A stretch of 64,000 nt of DNA from Delphinapterus leucas (Eukaryota; Chordata; Mammalia; Artiodactyla; Monodontidae), in assembly GCF_002288925.2 (NCBI RefSeq), contig NW_022098076.1, forward strand, positions 69,190,631 through 69,254,630, read 5' to 3'. Under the pieces are notes generated by a model. That model saw only the letters and a program-made list of their open reading frames with translations. It did not search any database and was not told the origin of the DNA. This document shows positions 1 through 13,144 of this stretch, in pieces; position 1 is the first letter of the stretch; the number at the start of each line of letters is the position of its first letter. A program made the translations under genes and the position numbers.

Positions 1-301
1 TCTGCATGGTGTAAGTTTTATACGTATGGATGTTTGCGTATGCGGATGTTATTGGTGAAGTAGCCTTACTTACTTTCAACTTACTGTTATCATTAGTCAA
101 TTTCCAAAGAATAAACACTGTCTTTTCTGTAACAATGATACCCTTCACTACTAGAAAGTTTCTTTATACACTGGAGAAGAAACTGTTTATCAAATTGATT
201 ACAAAAACTGATTTGATTATAAAACACTATACTTTTCAGAAAAATAGATACATCTTAACAATCTATTGTGGCCTCCTATATCTTGATCAAAGGTTTAAAA
301 G

Positions 302-322
302 TATTATTATTATTATTATTAT
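302..322 (+). repeat. (TTA)n microsatellite
   Basis: About seven TTA units at the poly-A side of the reverse CHR-type SINE. Confidence 0.9.
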
Positions 323-436
323 TTTTGGCCACACTGCATGGCTTGTGGCATCTTAGTTCTCTGACCAGGGATGGAACCTGTGCCCCCTAGAGTGGAAGGA
401 TGGAGTCCCAACCACTGGACCGCTTGGGAATTCCCG
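323..436 (-). mobile_element. CHR-type SINE fragment
   Basis: A reverse-oriented tRNA-derived head (GGCCACACTGCATGGCTTG ... CTGACCAGGGATGGAACC ... GGGAATTCCC), diverged from the young copies and next to a TTA microsatellite. Confidence 0.75.
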
Positions 437-713
437 ACATTTTTAATATCTCATTTCAGTAGAGAAGTAGAATAAGACAGTTTAAAAATTTGTGCATTAT
501 ATTTAACTTCCTGAAGGCAAAATCTGATATACTAAACGCTTACTTAGACCATGAGATGCCAGTTCCTATTTAGAGTCTATAGATTTGTAATTTGTAGAAC
601 GGGCACCAATGAACATAGATATCTTGGTTTACTTCCATTTTTTCCCCTCAAAGAAAAACCTTTTCTTCTTCGATTATGGCTCTGTCATAGCATGTTTTTT
701 AGAAGTGATATTT

Positions 714-1385
714 GAATTTTTAAAATTATGGTAAAATACAGATATAAAAGTTACCATCTTAATCATTTAAAGTGGACCATTCAGTGGTATTAATTACATT
801 CCCAATGTTGTATAACCATCACCATTATCTATTTCCAAATTTTTTTCAACATTCCAAACAGAAACTTCGTACCCATTAAGCAATAATTCTCACCCTCCCA
901 GCCCCTAGTAACTTTTATTCTACTCTCTATGAATTTGCCTGTTCTAGATACCTCATGTTAACCATCACATCATATAAGTGGAATCCTACAGTATTTGTCC
1001 TTTTGGATATGGCTTACTTCGCTTGGCATAATGTTTACAAGGTTCATGCATGTTGTAGTATGGATCAGAAGTTAATTCTTTTTTATGGCTAAATAATATT
1101 CCATTGTATGTATACACCATATTTTGTCCATCCATTCATCTGTTGATGGACACTTGGATTGTTTCTACTTTTTGGCTACTGTGAATAATGCTGCTATGGA
1201 ACACTGCTGTACAAAAGTATCTGTTTGAAACCTTGTTTCTACTTCTTTTGAGTATATATACCTAGGAGTGGAATTGCTGGATCATATGTTAATTGTGTTT
1301 CATTTTTTGAGGAACCGCCAAACTGCTTTCTACAGTAGCTTTACCATTTTACATCCCACCAGCAATGCCCAAGGAGATTCCTTCT
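714..1385 (-). mobile_element. Older L1 (L1M-type) 3' fragment
   Basis: In reverse orientation this carries the classic old-L1 3' segment: AATATTCCATTGTATGTATA, CCATTCATCTGTTGATGGACA and ATTGCTGGATCATATG blocks. It is diverged and non-coding. Confidence 0.85.
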
Positions 1386-1671
1386 ATTTTTAATTGAGCT
1401 CCTGGGATATTTATCTTGGCTCTGCCACTGATGCTAATCTTGGCTCCTCTACCTGTCCGTGAAGCAGTCCCCTGTTCTATGAAATAATGTGTGCTGTGGT
1501 ACAGATGGATACTGTGAAAATGAATTATAATGCATACAGCAAAGTGATTTTAGGTCCAACAAATGGTTTGTCTATATATTGTTCAAGAATTATACAGAAA
1601 ACTAATTTAAATTATAGAATTTTATATTATGTTTTCCAATTTATTTCTAAAAACGAGAAAATTCACGGTAC

Positions 1672-1854
1672 CTTATAGGCCTGAATGAGCATGTAGATTA
1701 CCCCAGGAGAACCGTGGCACCAGTGGACTAGCAGATCCCGAGTATCGTCCACACAAGGAGGGTAATTGCCGGAAGGGAATTTCAGCTGGCAGACATAGTC
1801 TACACTGGGCTTGACCAAACTATGTAACTTCCCATGGCTCACTTGAAGGCTGGA
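1672..1854 (-). CDS. LANCL1: LANCL1 sixth coding exon with first zinc-ligand Cys (residues 231-291)
   Basis: This 183-base exon, 61 codons, begins SSLQVSHGKLHSLVKPS, continues through KFPSGNYPPC and RDLLVHWCHGSPGVIYML, and ends QAYK. The cysteine of HWCHG is residue 276 by my count, the same number as the first of the three zinc ligands in human LANCL1. The other two (Cys322 and His323 in human) are outside the window. The acceptor is GGTTTTAG and the donor AAG|GTACCG. It is too disrupted by other frames to appear as one long ORF, but the exon frame itself is open. The first residue is Ser where human, from memory, has Pro. Confidence 0.96.
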
Positions 1855-4139
1855 CTAAAACCAAGAAAGGGAATTATCAGTTCTGCGGAAACAAACAGAC
1901 CTTCCTAAGGCTCAGGGATGAGTTTTGAATAAGAAGGAAAACATGACCAAAATGAACTGAAAGTCATTAAGAGGTTCTGGATTCCATCCAATTTTTTTAC
2001 CTATTGGTCCAAACTAAAATTAGGCTATCAGTTAATACTTGGAGCCTTATGTACGTATTTTTTTTCGATATTTATTGTTATCTATATACATATGAATAAT
2101 TTTCCAAAGCCAATGCTTAAGAATGTGAGTGTATGAGAAGTTTTCTAAGGTTCTGATACCTTAAATACACTTTAAAGACCACAAAGAGATGCATTAGACA
2201 AACCAGGCACAACTTGCATTTAGAGAAGTGATAGGTGATATTTCCAATAGGAGAGGATGCTAACAAGTTGGGAGACCTGGGATCTAGATCCCGAATTGGT
2301 GTGACTCTAGATTAAGCCTTTCTGCAAAAAATTTGGGACTGATACTTATGAAGGATTATTTTGATACAACAATGTATGGATTTATAGGACTCGTTGCCAT
2401 ATGGCATATGAGCCTTCATTTTTGATACAATTTTTAGTTTCTCCTTTTGGTCCTGGTCTTAATTCAATGCACCTCACACTTCTTTAAACAACAAATTCAG
2501 TCTTGTCTTTGCCAGGCAGGGGGCGAGTACCTGGGATGAGAGGGAGGCAGTGCTGTGAAGCACAGGCAGAGGCGGCAGGGAACGAGGAGATACCGACCAT
2601 AAGGCGCTCACAGATACCGAACACGCAACGAAGTTCTTTAGGGCACATTTAGATTTCACTTTACCCAAAGAATATTGTTCAAGCTCAGTTTAAAATGCTA
2701 GAGTTGAATGACTGGATTCTCCTCAAACTTGCAGAAGTTATCCAAAATGGCCTAAAAATGATGTTTTATGTTGATACATAGGCACCTACCAGAATGTACT
2801 TTTAGGATTAAAAATTAAATCATTTCAAATAGATAATTATGTGCAAATGGAAAATTCAATACTTGGGTTTCCAGGTTTCTTACTACAACCAACACATGGA
2901 GGCAGAGGGTAAGACACCTGATGATCTGCTTCAAAGAAAGGTCATGAGGCCATCCAGTCATTAACATGTATGATTCTAATTCACCTTGAAACTTCAAGGT
3001 TTTTCTTCTTTCCCGAAAACTTTCAAGAATCTTTATTTACTTCTGGAAATAGAGAGCCAACGAGGGAGTGTGCCAGAAAAGTAAAGGAATTTAAGTCTGA
3101 ATTGTCAAAACCCCTAATTATAAAACTCTGAATTGAGAAGTGCAGAATAAATACAGGAGCTGGTCTCCTACTGCCACTAACATTCAAAGAGTGACTCTGC
3201 ATTGAAAAGCAATAATAACCCTGTTTTTCAGCTTTGTTGTCCTTGTTTAGTTATAGGGAGAGGATAGGTCTGATGTTGATTTTGCATTATTATAGCCAGC
3301 TACTCAACCAGCTATTGGTATTTATATCCAACCACTCTGGTAGAACATATCAATGAAACACTTTTCTTTATGCCACATTGTACTTTGGGAAGTTGAGGGG
3401 GGCACCTTTACCATCATTAAAAATTCAATATTCTTTTACCATGAATTCTTATTCTTACACAAAGTGCCGATTTCTCCTTAAGGAGAGTTAAACAAGCCCC
3501 TGGAAATGATGCTCTCATGAGAAGCCCTCTTCTGACCTCCCTTTCCAGGTTATGCTTGATGCAGTAAACTCTATTTGCCCTTAGTCTATTTGGCTTTGGC
3601 TGATGTCCCCCAATAGTTTTAGATCCAAAGAACCGTTGAGCATGGCATATTCAGCTATTTTTCAGGTAAATTACACAAAATCCACCGAAAAGGCTCCTTA
3701 GTTTTGCTCTCTAACTGAGCTTTAGGCAGCATATTCTCCTTTGTTTTCTACTGATTTTGTTCTTACTCCTGAAATTTGTTTCAATGGGTTGTGCCTTATA
3801 GTATGGAATAATACTAATTCAAGGCATCTGCTGGAAGAGCAGAGCAGAAGGCACTTCATCTAAAAGAATAGGTCAAAACACTTTAGTCTGCACAAGCAGC
3901 ATGAGGTGGGCAAGTGTGCTCACCTACAAATCAGTCATCTCAAAGCACACTGGCTTTTATGTTTACACACTTTAAATGTACTTTCACAAGCACTGTCCCT
4001 GTTTACCTAGGCCAGGTGATTACCAGGAGAGTGATGCAGTGGTTGGCAGAATGATAAAATAGAGCTGGAGCACCTGTCTTCTCACCCTAGATAGTACAGT
4101 CAGGAATCACATTCTAGCTCCATCATCATCCCCTCTTAC
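1855..4139 (-). other. LANCL1 intron between fifth and sixth coding exons
   Basis: Mostly AT-rich unique sequence. The exception is a short GC- and CpG-rich patch near 2510-2645 that matches no repeat I can name. I see no gene. Confidence 0.75.
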
Positions 4140-4286
4140 CTGCATCAGGTAGTAATAAATTCCTGCCAGGCCATGAGCGGCCCCCACGTAATATTCTTGG
4201 TACCATTCATACAACAGTGGAGTCTTTCCTGTGAAGTTTCTCTTTCTAGCTAGGTCTTCTCCAGAGGTTAAGACTGTTTCACAAAT
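4140..4286 (-). CDS. LANCL1: LANCL1 fifth coding exon (residues 182-230)
   Basis: This 147-base exon, 49 whole codons, encodes ICETVLTSGEDLARKRNF, then LLYEWYQEYYVGAAHGLAGI, and ends YYYLMQ. The VGAAHGLAGIYY motif is the hallmark HG-containing repeat of the LanC fold and lines the central cavity. The acceptor is TCCCTGCAG and the donor CAG|GTAAGAG. Both ends are phase 0, which agrees with the flanking exons. Confidence 0.97.
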
Positions 4287-4834
4287 CTGCAGGGAGAAAT
4301 TGACCGAAATAAGGAAAGAATTAGAATGGCGCCAAGGAACTTTTTGCTAAGAGGTACTGGAGAACATGGCAAATTCGACACCACCTGATGGCCATGGACG
4401 GGCACAGTTTGCTTCTGTACTCAGAGAAGCACATGGGATTATTCTGCCTAAAAGAGGGAGAGTCTGTTAGATTTTGAACTCTTTCTACTACAGCTCATAA
4501 GAATTCACTTGTCAAAGGAAAGCAAAGCTCCTTCAGATACGAGAGGAACACCTGCACCTTGGAGGTGAAATCTGCCCCGTATTTTCCTCTGAATGGCCTC
4601 TAAACTCTCAAATGGAGCAGCTGGACTTCTTAGTCCAAGTCACTCTCTATACAGTTTCCAACAGCACTCCAAGTGAAGCTGCTGGTTCTCTGATCATGCC
4701 TGACCTTCAGAGGTTAAGATACACCTTACCTTCCAGCTACCTGGGATGTGCCAACCAGGGAAACAAAACCAATAGTTTAGGCAGATAGTAGGTGGGATCC
4801 TAAAAAGACTCCAAAAAGCACAAAAACGCGGTAC
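4287..4834 (-). other. LANCL1 intron between fourth and fifth coding exons
   Basis: A short intron of 548 bases with normal splice sites at both ends. I see no repeat or gene in it. Confidence 0.85.
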
Positions 4835-4970
4835 CTGCTGAATACGGCTTTGAGGAATCTTTTCCACTCCAAAGTTCTTATTCACAAAGAGAAGAGCACA
4901 GATGTAGCCCATTCGTCCATAGAGCATTTCATTTGGAGCATGGGGATCAATCTTATTTAGGTGAATTAGC
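4835..4970 (-). CDS. LANCL1: LANCL1 fourth coding exon (residues 136-181)
   Basis: This 136-base exon completes Arg136 and encodes LIHLNKIDPHAPNEMLYGRM followed by GYICALLFVNKNFGVEKIP and ending RIQQ. The LYGRMGYxxALL block is one of the repeated LanC glycine motifs. The acceptor is TTTATTCCCAG and the donor CAG|GTACCG. The frame stays open for a while beyond the donor, so the exon end rests on the donor, the family alignment and the phase-0 join to the next exon. Confidence 0.96.
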
Positions 4971-5047
4971 CTGGGAATAAAAATACATGCTTAAGATAAT
5001 GTAAAAGGGACCAGGCAGAGATATATACTTAAAAAATGATATGTTTA

Positions 5048-5190
5048 AAACAACACACACAAATATATATATAGTTATATATATACACATATATGGAATT
5101 ATTATATTATTTTAAATATATAATAAAATATATAAAATATAAATATTTAAATATACTTACATATTATAACCTATATATTGTTATACTTTA
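5048..5190. repeat. AT-rich low-complexity stretch
   Basis: Nearly pure A/T with TATATA runs just inside the intron next to the fourth coding exon. No gene signal. Confidence 0.85.
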
Positions 5191-6208
5191 AATACTAAGA
5201 GGGCTGGGCCAGACCACAAAGGGTAATAATCAGGGTTCAAAGATGAACCATCAACTACATTTCTTTTCTTCAGCCCACAATGGAACTGACAAGAAGTCCA
5301 AAGAATGAAGGAATACATGAGTGTGGCTGGGACCACCTGCAGCCTCCCTAGCCCCTCATGGTGGCATGCTCTGAGACCAGCAGTTGGGGTCAGAGAAGCC
5401 AAGACCTACTGGCTACTATAACAGTCTGAGGAAAGGACTAAGGCAACACTCAAAGGGCCTATTTCCATAAAATGAAATGCCTGCTGCACCCCAGTTATCT
5501 CCTTGCTTGAGTTATTTCTTAAATGTGTCATCTGGCCTAGCTGAAGTGTTTGTATAGCAGCCTGAGTTACCACAAACGGTAGCACATACCGACAGCACAA
5601 AGGGATCAGTCGGTCTCCCAGCTATTACTCCTTCTCTTTGGAAATAACCATGATTACCAGTATCTTGTATATTCCTAGAACTATTGTATGCACATATACG
5701 AATACATATACTTATTTATAAACATATTTCCCCAAGTGTTTTGTGGCTTTGTTATTTAACAATACATCTCGACAACCATTCCTTAGCATTACATACAGAG
5801 TGATCTCATTCTTTATCACAGTTGTACAGTATTCCACTGAATGAATGTATTATAATTTATTAGCTCCCTATTGATAGACTCAGGTAAACTTCTCAAAAAA
5901 AAAAAGTTGTTTTCGGTTCTGGTTCCAGGTCAGGTGGAGTAACTAAGCATATGCCAACCTGCCTCTCCCAGTCAGTATATGTAGCTCCAAAACCTAGAGA
6001 GAATGTGTGAAGCTGCTACTGAGAACCCTGAAAACTAACCAGTAGCTGGCAGAATGGGGATGACCAGAATCTGAAGTACTGCCAAATCAGTGGTGAGTTT
6101 ACCACATTTTCCCCTCTGGTATTTCCCTGGCCTGAACTCAGTGCCGCCTGAAACCTGGAAGTGGGCATGAAAGTGCTGACAGAGACAGTCCCGGAAAGAG
6201 CCCTTTAG

Positions 6209-6418
6209 GTTTTTTTTTTTTGCGGTACGCAGAGAGGCCTCTCACTGCTGTGGCCTCTCCTGTTGTGGAGCACAGGCTCCGGGCGCGCAGGCTCAGTGGC
6301 CATGGCTCACGGGCCCAGCCGCTCCGTGGCATGTGGGATCTTCCCAGACCGGGGCACAAACCCGTGTCCCCTGCATCGGCAGGCGGACTCTCAACCACTG
6401 CGCCACCAGGGAAGCCCC
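6209..6418 (-). mobile_element. CHR SINE with target-site duplication
   Basis: Complete reverse-oriented CHR SINE: a poly-T end, the CGGAGCACAGGCTCCGG core, and the tRNA-like head ending CCACCAGGGAAGCC. Perfect 10-bp duplications (AGCCCTTTAG) flank it at 6199-6208 and 6419-6428. It appears young. Confidence 0.95.
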
Positions 6419-7658
6419 AGCCCTTTAGTTTTATCTCAAGAAAGACCAGGAAGGGGAACTCTAAATATCAGAGAGAGTGGGTAAAACACCTCATTTTTTC
6501 TTTATTTGCATTTTTCTGTTCTTTCACTCCCTAGGCCACAAGCAATCTCATGGTGGCAGCAGAAGCCAAGGCAACAGGAGCCAAAACTCTGAGGGAGGGA
6601 CCTGTCCTCATTGACTGGAGGGGCTGTGGTCCCAGGGGTGAGGGGGTGAGGGAAGGCCCATTGCCTCACTTCTCCTTCTAGCCTCCCCATCACTTGACTC
6701 CCAAGATGCAGGCACATTCATGGGAAGTATGTGCCTGAGTAGGATAACCAAAGCCTCAGATTTCTATCCAGAGAACCAACAAGGGAAGTACCAGGGAACC
6801 AGAAAGTAGGTGGAGCTCACAGAGGGATAAGAGCTCAAGGATGCAACTGTACTTGCAGTCTGAACTCAGAATGAACCTTTTTTTTTTTTTGGTCGGGGGT
6901 GGGGCAGGAAATATGATAGGTAGGGAAAATGTCCTTGCTATTCTACATTTTTCATCACATACATTTTTCATGAAATTTTGAAAGCACATCCCAGTTATCC
7001 TTCAATTATTCTATAAATTCAATATGAGACCATTTAAATTATTAAAACAATTTAATTTTTTGTGAAACTGGACAAAATGATATTGGTATACTATAAAAGT
7101 ATGGGGGGGTAGAGTCAGGGAATTTCTGGAAAAGAGTAGTAATGAGAGGACATTAGCCTTACCAAAAAAATGACCTTGTCACCGGGTAGTTTATGACACT
7201 AAACATGCTATTTAATCTCTATACTTTAAATTTCTCATCTATAAAATGAATGGTCCCTTCTGATTTAAAAATGTATTTTTAAAGTAGTTACGTATAAACG
7301 ATGCCTGTGTATGTATATTATTTAAGTTTATATACTAAGAATGGTTAATAAGCATTTGAAGTATCAAAAATCATATCCCTGGAGTGACTGGTTATATCTG
7401 AAATATTCTAGTAAGGAATCAACATTCAGAGAGACTTGGCACTTCAAATAACTTTATCAAAATTTACACCAGAGGATTTGATAATAAGTGTAGTAAGGAA
7501 TGTTAGAAAATGGATTTCATTGGTGGAATGAGTGGTGAAGATGGGTGGGACATCTGGGAGATGGTACGGGCTCTAGCACCATTTGATGAGTAAGATCTAA
7601 GAAGGGTCAAAGGATGATGTGGCTTTCTCTGAGCCACAAGAACAGGGCAGAGGACCAA

Positions 7659-7660
<2 letters not shown>

Positions 7661-7694
<34 letters not shown>
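7661..7694 (+). repeat. (GT)n microsatellite
   Basis: Seventeen uninterrupted GT units in a LANCL1 intron, likely length-variable. Confidence 0.97.
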
Positions 7695-7695
<1 letters not shown>

Positions 7696-9107
7696 CTTCC
7701 TAATAAATGTTTGTACATTTGGTAGAGTTTGGTTAACTGCCTGTGCCTTCATTTACTCAGTGGTAAGGTGATAGCTGAGAGGGTATATAGCCCCTACCTC
7801 TAATCTCTGGAGGCAACCAATATCTACAAACAAGAAAACAAAAACCTAACAATTGCTACCACCAGGCTATACATCAGTAGGTAGAGTCCTAACTCTGAAA
7901 GGAAGGTACTTGTGAAAGAGAAAACAATCCTCCTCTCCCAACCCCTCCCTCCCCACTTCCACGAGCCTGTGGTGGGAGGGGAACACTTAGGCTTAAAAAT
8001 GAAGAAGACATGTTTAAATAAGCAGAATGAGATGATTTTAGTGAGTAAAAAGGGCTTACAGTTATGAAACAATGACTGAGAAAAAGTTATGAAAGCATCC
8101 TTAAGGGAACTTACTCCCCAACAGGAAAGAGGGGTTTGAAAAAGCTTGGCTGGTTGCAGTTGCTGACAAAGTTAAATTTGTCCATATTATATCTCAACAA
8201 ATGGAGGCATCTCAATCAAATTGGTTAAATATGCAAATGTTGGCTCATGCATTTTTCTCTATTACAAACACAGGCATTTAACTCACAGTGGAACAGTGTT
8301 TATGTTAGGAATAGGGACACAGTGGTCAGAGGTTGCTTTCAATTTGTAATACCTTGATTGACTTTTTTTCCCCCCAGTGCCAACAGAGTTATCTGGGTGG
8401 TTATGGACCATTTTTTTCTACTTCAATACTACACACACACACACACAAACAATACCCCTAATATTTTTAAATAACTTAATAACATTTATTAAGAAAAATT
8501 CTATTTTTTTCTCACACCAGAACTGGCAGCTCGGTAATGTTGAGAACTTAATAAAATCTGTTACTAGATACAAACTTAACTGTTGTAGTAAACAGAATGA
8601 ACATCTCAGAGTTTTCATAAGAATTTATTATCGAGTTTTAATATAAATGTATCAAACTGTATAGAATTTAGAGATAGAAAAGCACTCTTGATTTTTGTAA
8701 AGGGTATTTGAAAGAACTATTCAAAGAGGGAAATGACTATCAATTTTTTAAACAAACACTGCTCTATGGGAGTTACTAAAAACAATTATTGCATATTGCA
8801 TTAACTCCAATGATGTTCTCACCTAAATAAAATGTGTTTGAACCACTGAATTAGAAAACACCATTCCTTTATTTGCCAATGCTATGACCTGCATTACCAC
8901 TAGGTGGCGATATATAATTAGCATACCAATTATTTTGCAACCAAACATATTTGCATCCGGGAAGTTGATAGCAGGTACCTTTCAAATACTCGAAAATAAA
9001 GTATTGTTCAGTGCATCTCATTATAATAATACTTAAGAAGGAAGTATTCCATTTTTTCTGGATTTAAATTCATTAAAACTCATTAGTTGCATGTATCTAA
9101 CCCAGTG

Positions 9108-9690
9108 TTCATAGTGCACTATTTACAATAGCCAAGACATGGAAGCAACCAAGCAACCTAAGAGTCCAGTGACAGATGAATGGATAAAGAAGATGTGGTG
9201 TATATACACAATGGAATACTACTCAGCCATAAAAAAGAATGAAATAATGCCATTTGCAGCAACATGGCTGGACCTAGAGATTATTATTATAAATGAAGTA
9301 AGTCAGACAGAGAAGGACAAATATCATATATCATTTATATATGGAATTTTAAAAAATGATAAAATGAACTTATTTACAAAACAGAAACAGTCTCACAGAC
9401 AGAGAAAACAAACTTATGGTTACCAAAGGGGAAAGGGTGGGGGGAGGGATTAATAAGGAGTTTGGGATTAAAATATACACCCTACTACATATAAAATAGA
9501 TAATCAACAAGGACCTACTAGGTAGCACAGGGAACTGTACTCAATATCTTATAATAACCTGTAACAGAAAAGATTCTAAAGAAGAATATATATATATTAT
9601 ATCTATATAACTGAATCACTTTATTGTACACCTGAAACACAATATTGTAAATCAACCGTATTTCAATAAACGTTAAAAACAAAGTCAGAA
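9108..9690 (+). mobile_element. L1 3' end fragment
   Basis: The fragment starts in the extreme 3' part of ORF2 (TTTACAATAGCCAAGACATGG, then KKMWCIYTMEYYSAIKKNE) and continues through the 3' UTR to TTTCAATAAACGTTAAAAAC. It is more diverged than the 25-kb copy, so it is an older insertion. Confidence 0.9.
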
Positions 9691-11649
9691 AGAGAAAGAC
9701 AAAGGAAAAAAACTGTTGGTACGTTCCCTAAAAAAATAAAACTTATTAGTTGGATCTGACAATTACTAAAAGCAGGACTTGAAATCCATGTTTTACATGC
9801 TATATTCTTAAGATAAAATGAAGAAATGACAGCATTTATCAATCAAATGGTTATTTTATGTTTTCAGAAACTCTCAAACCCGTATCATTGCAGCTCCATT
9901 TATTTGTTTTGCTATGTTGATATTAATAGCAACTGATCTTTAGAAGAGGCAAGTCACTGAAGGAAGAAAGAAGACATATAAAAACAGGATAATTCTGTTC
10001 CACTCCTAGCAATATTTCCCCAGGGTGTTACTGGGAGAGTTTTTGCCTTTTGTCATCAAAAGTTTGTAACTTTTTAAAAAGAAGTCCTTTTCTTACTCAT
10101 CACACTACAAAAGAGACAGGGTATAACATTTTCTGACCAGAAAGCCAAAGTGCTTCATCACTCTAAGTGCTGGCCCAAAAGCACGCTATATGCTGGAGTC
10201 ACTTAACTGGGCACAAAACAGGCAATGCTCTTTATTTGTGTAGTGACACCAGCTATCTCTATATAGAATGAAGGGAGAAAACAGACAGTATAAATCAAGC
10301 AGTAGGAAGAACTAGTGCTATTTATTATCTTCCCCAACACTTGCTTCAGACAACTGCAGGACAATTTGAACATGATCGCACACACATGCACACACACTCC
10401 TTTTGGGGAGTCACAGACCCCTCCAAGAAAAGTGTAATAAATGTTCCCTCCATGTTGAATGCAGTTTGGGGGTTTTCTATATACCTCTGGAAGCCCTAAG
10501 ATTCTCAAAATTCCAAAGCGAAGAACCCCTACCCTAGGGAAACTGATTTCTTTGGATTTCAGTTTGTCTAAGGATTAGACTTTCATTAATCCCAAAGGTC
10601 CTTTTGGTTTCTAAAACTCAAGATTATGATTCTGAAAGACCACTATATTAAGCAAATACAGGAATGGTAAGATGAAATACTATGCTGGCAGTAGAGCACA
10701 ACACAGACACCACACGGAGAATATGAGTGTCTGTGATATAAAAGGGCTGTGTGATGTGAGGAAAAAGGTGAGGTAGAAAGTAAAACAAGTAAGTAGGTTT
10801 ATTAAATAATTGATGACATCAAGTAATGTTGGATTTCCTGAAGCTGAACTGAAAAGACTTAGAAATTTTTCCCTTAAAAGGGAGGAGATGTGAAAGTAAT
10901 TTACAAATAATTCTTTTTTTCTTTCTGGTCTGCCATGAACTCTAGAAATCTAAAAAATTAAATCTGCATCCACAAACAGGCTATTTCCTATCATATATCT
11001 ACATTTTATATTTTTAACCTTAGCAAGTCTGTAAATAAAATACTGTTGAAATGTAATAAAAAAGATATAAATAAGAAAAACACCTTCAATAGCAAGGTAT
11101 CAAAAAAAAAAGAAATTTTAGTTTACTCTCTTAAGAGTGTTTTATAATAAACCAGTATTAAGATATGGTATTATTCCCCAAAGAGTGTTAGAACCACAGG
11201 CCTGAAGATGTCCTGAGGAAAAAGGGCTGCCTACATGACAAGCGTGGCAAATTCTGTTCCCTAGAGTCCCCTGGGTTTCCCCCAAGTATAAAGGCTACTG
11301 AACACTCTGAGCAGTCAGTAAAGGCACATATGTAACTTTGTTTAATTAGTGTTTTCCCACTGTGTCTGAATACACAACTCTTGTTTTCATTTAATACCTA
11401 TTAACATTCTTCACATACCAAACTATTACTATTTGGCTGTACATATTTTGAGAGAGGCTGGCATTATAATAATAGACTATAAAGGCCACTACAATTTATT
11501 TTTATGAAAGTTAAGAGTGATTCATTGAATGAGACTTGCTTGTGAACCTCTAAAGCTGAGGGATCCTCAACAAATAAAATCAGAAATGATAATGCTATTC
11601 TAACAGTAATTTATAAGAATGAATAGTGGGAATCAAAAACCATGGTCAA

Positions 11650-12705
11650 CTCAGAGATGATCACTAATTAAAATGTTGCCAGACCCACTTAAAAAATGGG
11701 CTAAACTTTAACAGACACTTCACCAAAGAAGATATACAAATGGCAAATAAGTATATGAAAAGATGCCCCGAGACATATGTCATCAGAGAAATGCAAATTA
11801 AGCTGACAATGAGATACGAGTACACATCTATTAAAATGGCCAAAATCTGGAACACTGACAACACCAAATGCTGACAAAGATGTGGAGCAACAGGAACTCT
11901 CATTCACTGCTGCTGGGAATGCAAAATAGCACAGCCACTTTTGAAGACAGTTTGTAAGTTTCTCCTAAAACTAAACATAGTCTTACCATACAATCCAGCA
12001 ATCATGCTCCTTGGTATTTACCAGAAAGAGCTGGAAACTTATGTCCACACAAAAACCTGCAAATGGATGTTTTTAACAGCTTTGTTTATAATTGCCGAAA
12101 CTTGGAAGAAACTAAGGTGTCCTTCAGTAGGTGAATGAATACATAAACTGTGGTACATCCAGACAATGGAATATTGTTCAGCTCTAAAAAAAAAACAAGA
12201 GCTATCAAGCCATGAAAAGCCATGGAGAAATCTAAATGCATATTACTAAGTGAAAGAAGCCAATCTGAAAAGGCTACATACTATACGATTCCAACTCTGT
12301 GACATTCTGGAAAAGGCAAAACTGTGGAGACAGTAAAAAGACCAATAGTTGCTAGGGGTTAGGAAGAAGAGAGAAGGGATTAATAGGCAGAGCGCAGAAG
12401 ATTTTTAGGGCAGTGAAACTACTCTGTATGATACTATAATGTTGGATACATGTCATTACACATTTATCCAAACCCATGAAATGTACAATGCCAAGAGTGA
12501 ACTACAGACTTTGGGTGATTATGATGTGTCAATGCAGGTTTATCGATTGCAGCAAGTGTACTCTGGTGGAGGATGTTGATAACAGGGGAGGCTATGCATG
12601 TGTGGGTCAGGGGGTGTATGGGAAATCTCTGTACCTTCCTCTCAATTTTGCTGTGAATTGAAAACTGCTCTAAAAAGTCAAGTCTATTAAACAACAAAAC
12701 AAAGA
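11650..12705 (+). mobile_element. Older L1 (L1M-type) 3' fragment
   Basis: Degraded ORF2 C-terminus (matching KWAxxLNxHFxKEDIQMANK-type sequence) runs into a 3' UTR ending TGCTCTAAAAAGTCAAGTCTATTAA. Many stops and indels show an old mammalian L1. Confidence 0.85.
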
Positions 12706-13144
12706 AATCTCTGCTGTAATTGCAACTGTCTGCATGTTAGCATACTTATGGGGAGCCTAACAGCACGGCATGAAGAGTTGCATGGCAGCCAGATTTCTTA
12801 GTAGAATTCTGAAAGAGCGTTCAGTAAATTCTACTAAAGCAAAAACTGTAGTTTATTTGTACAAAAGTTTCATAATTCTTCATGATTCACAAAATTCTAG
12901 TGGGTTGCCCTGATTTACATTAAAAATGAAAATCTGGATTTGCATGTCATTTGCCTGTAAGCAAAGCAGTTTTGACTCTGTTCCCTTCGGAGGCCTCTCT
13001 CAGCCCACTGCAGCACGTGCACCATGTTTCTTCAAATTATTGATCCTGGATAGCACCTTGGATTAGTAATCACATGATTAGGCTTTTGATCTCATTTATG
13101 CTAAGGAACTGATGTTTGATCTGGAACATTTCAGTGTCATTATA

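Larger units (their letters stand above)
1..1671 (-). other. LANCL1 intron after the sixth coding exon (left edge)
   Basis: This intron runs off the left edge. It holds a TTA microsatellite (about 302-322), a short CHR-type SINE fragment (323-436, minus) and an old L1 3' fragment (about 714-1385, minus). The rest is AT-rich unique sequence with no recognisable gene; the two ORFs present have no family resemblance. Confidence 0.8.
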
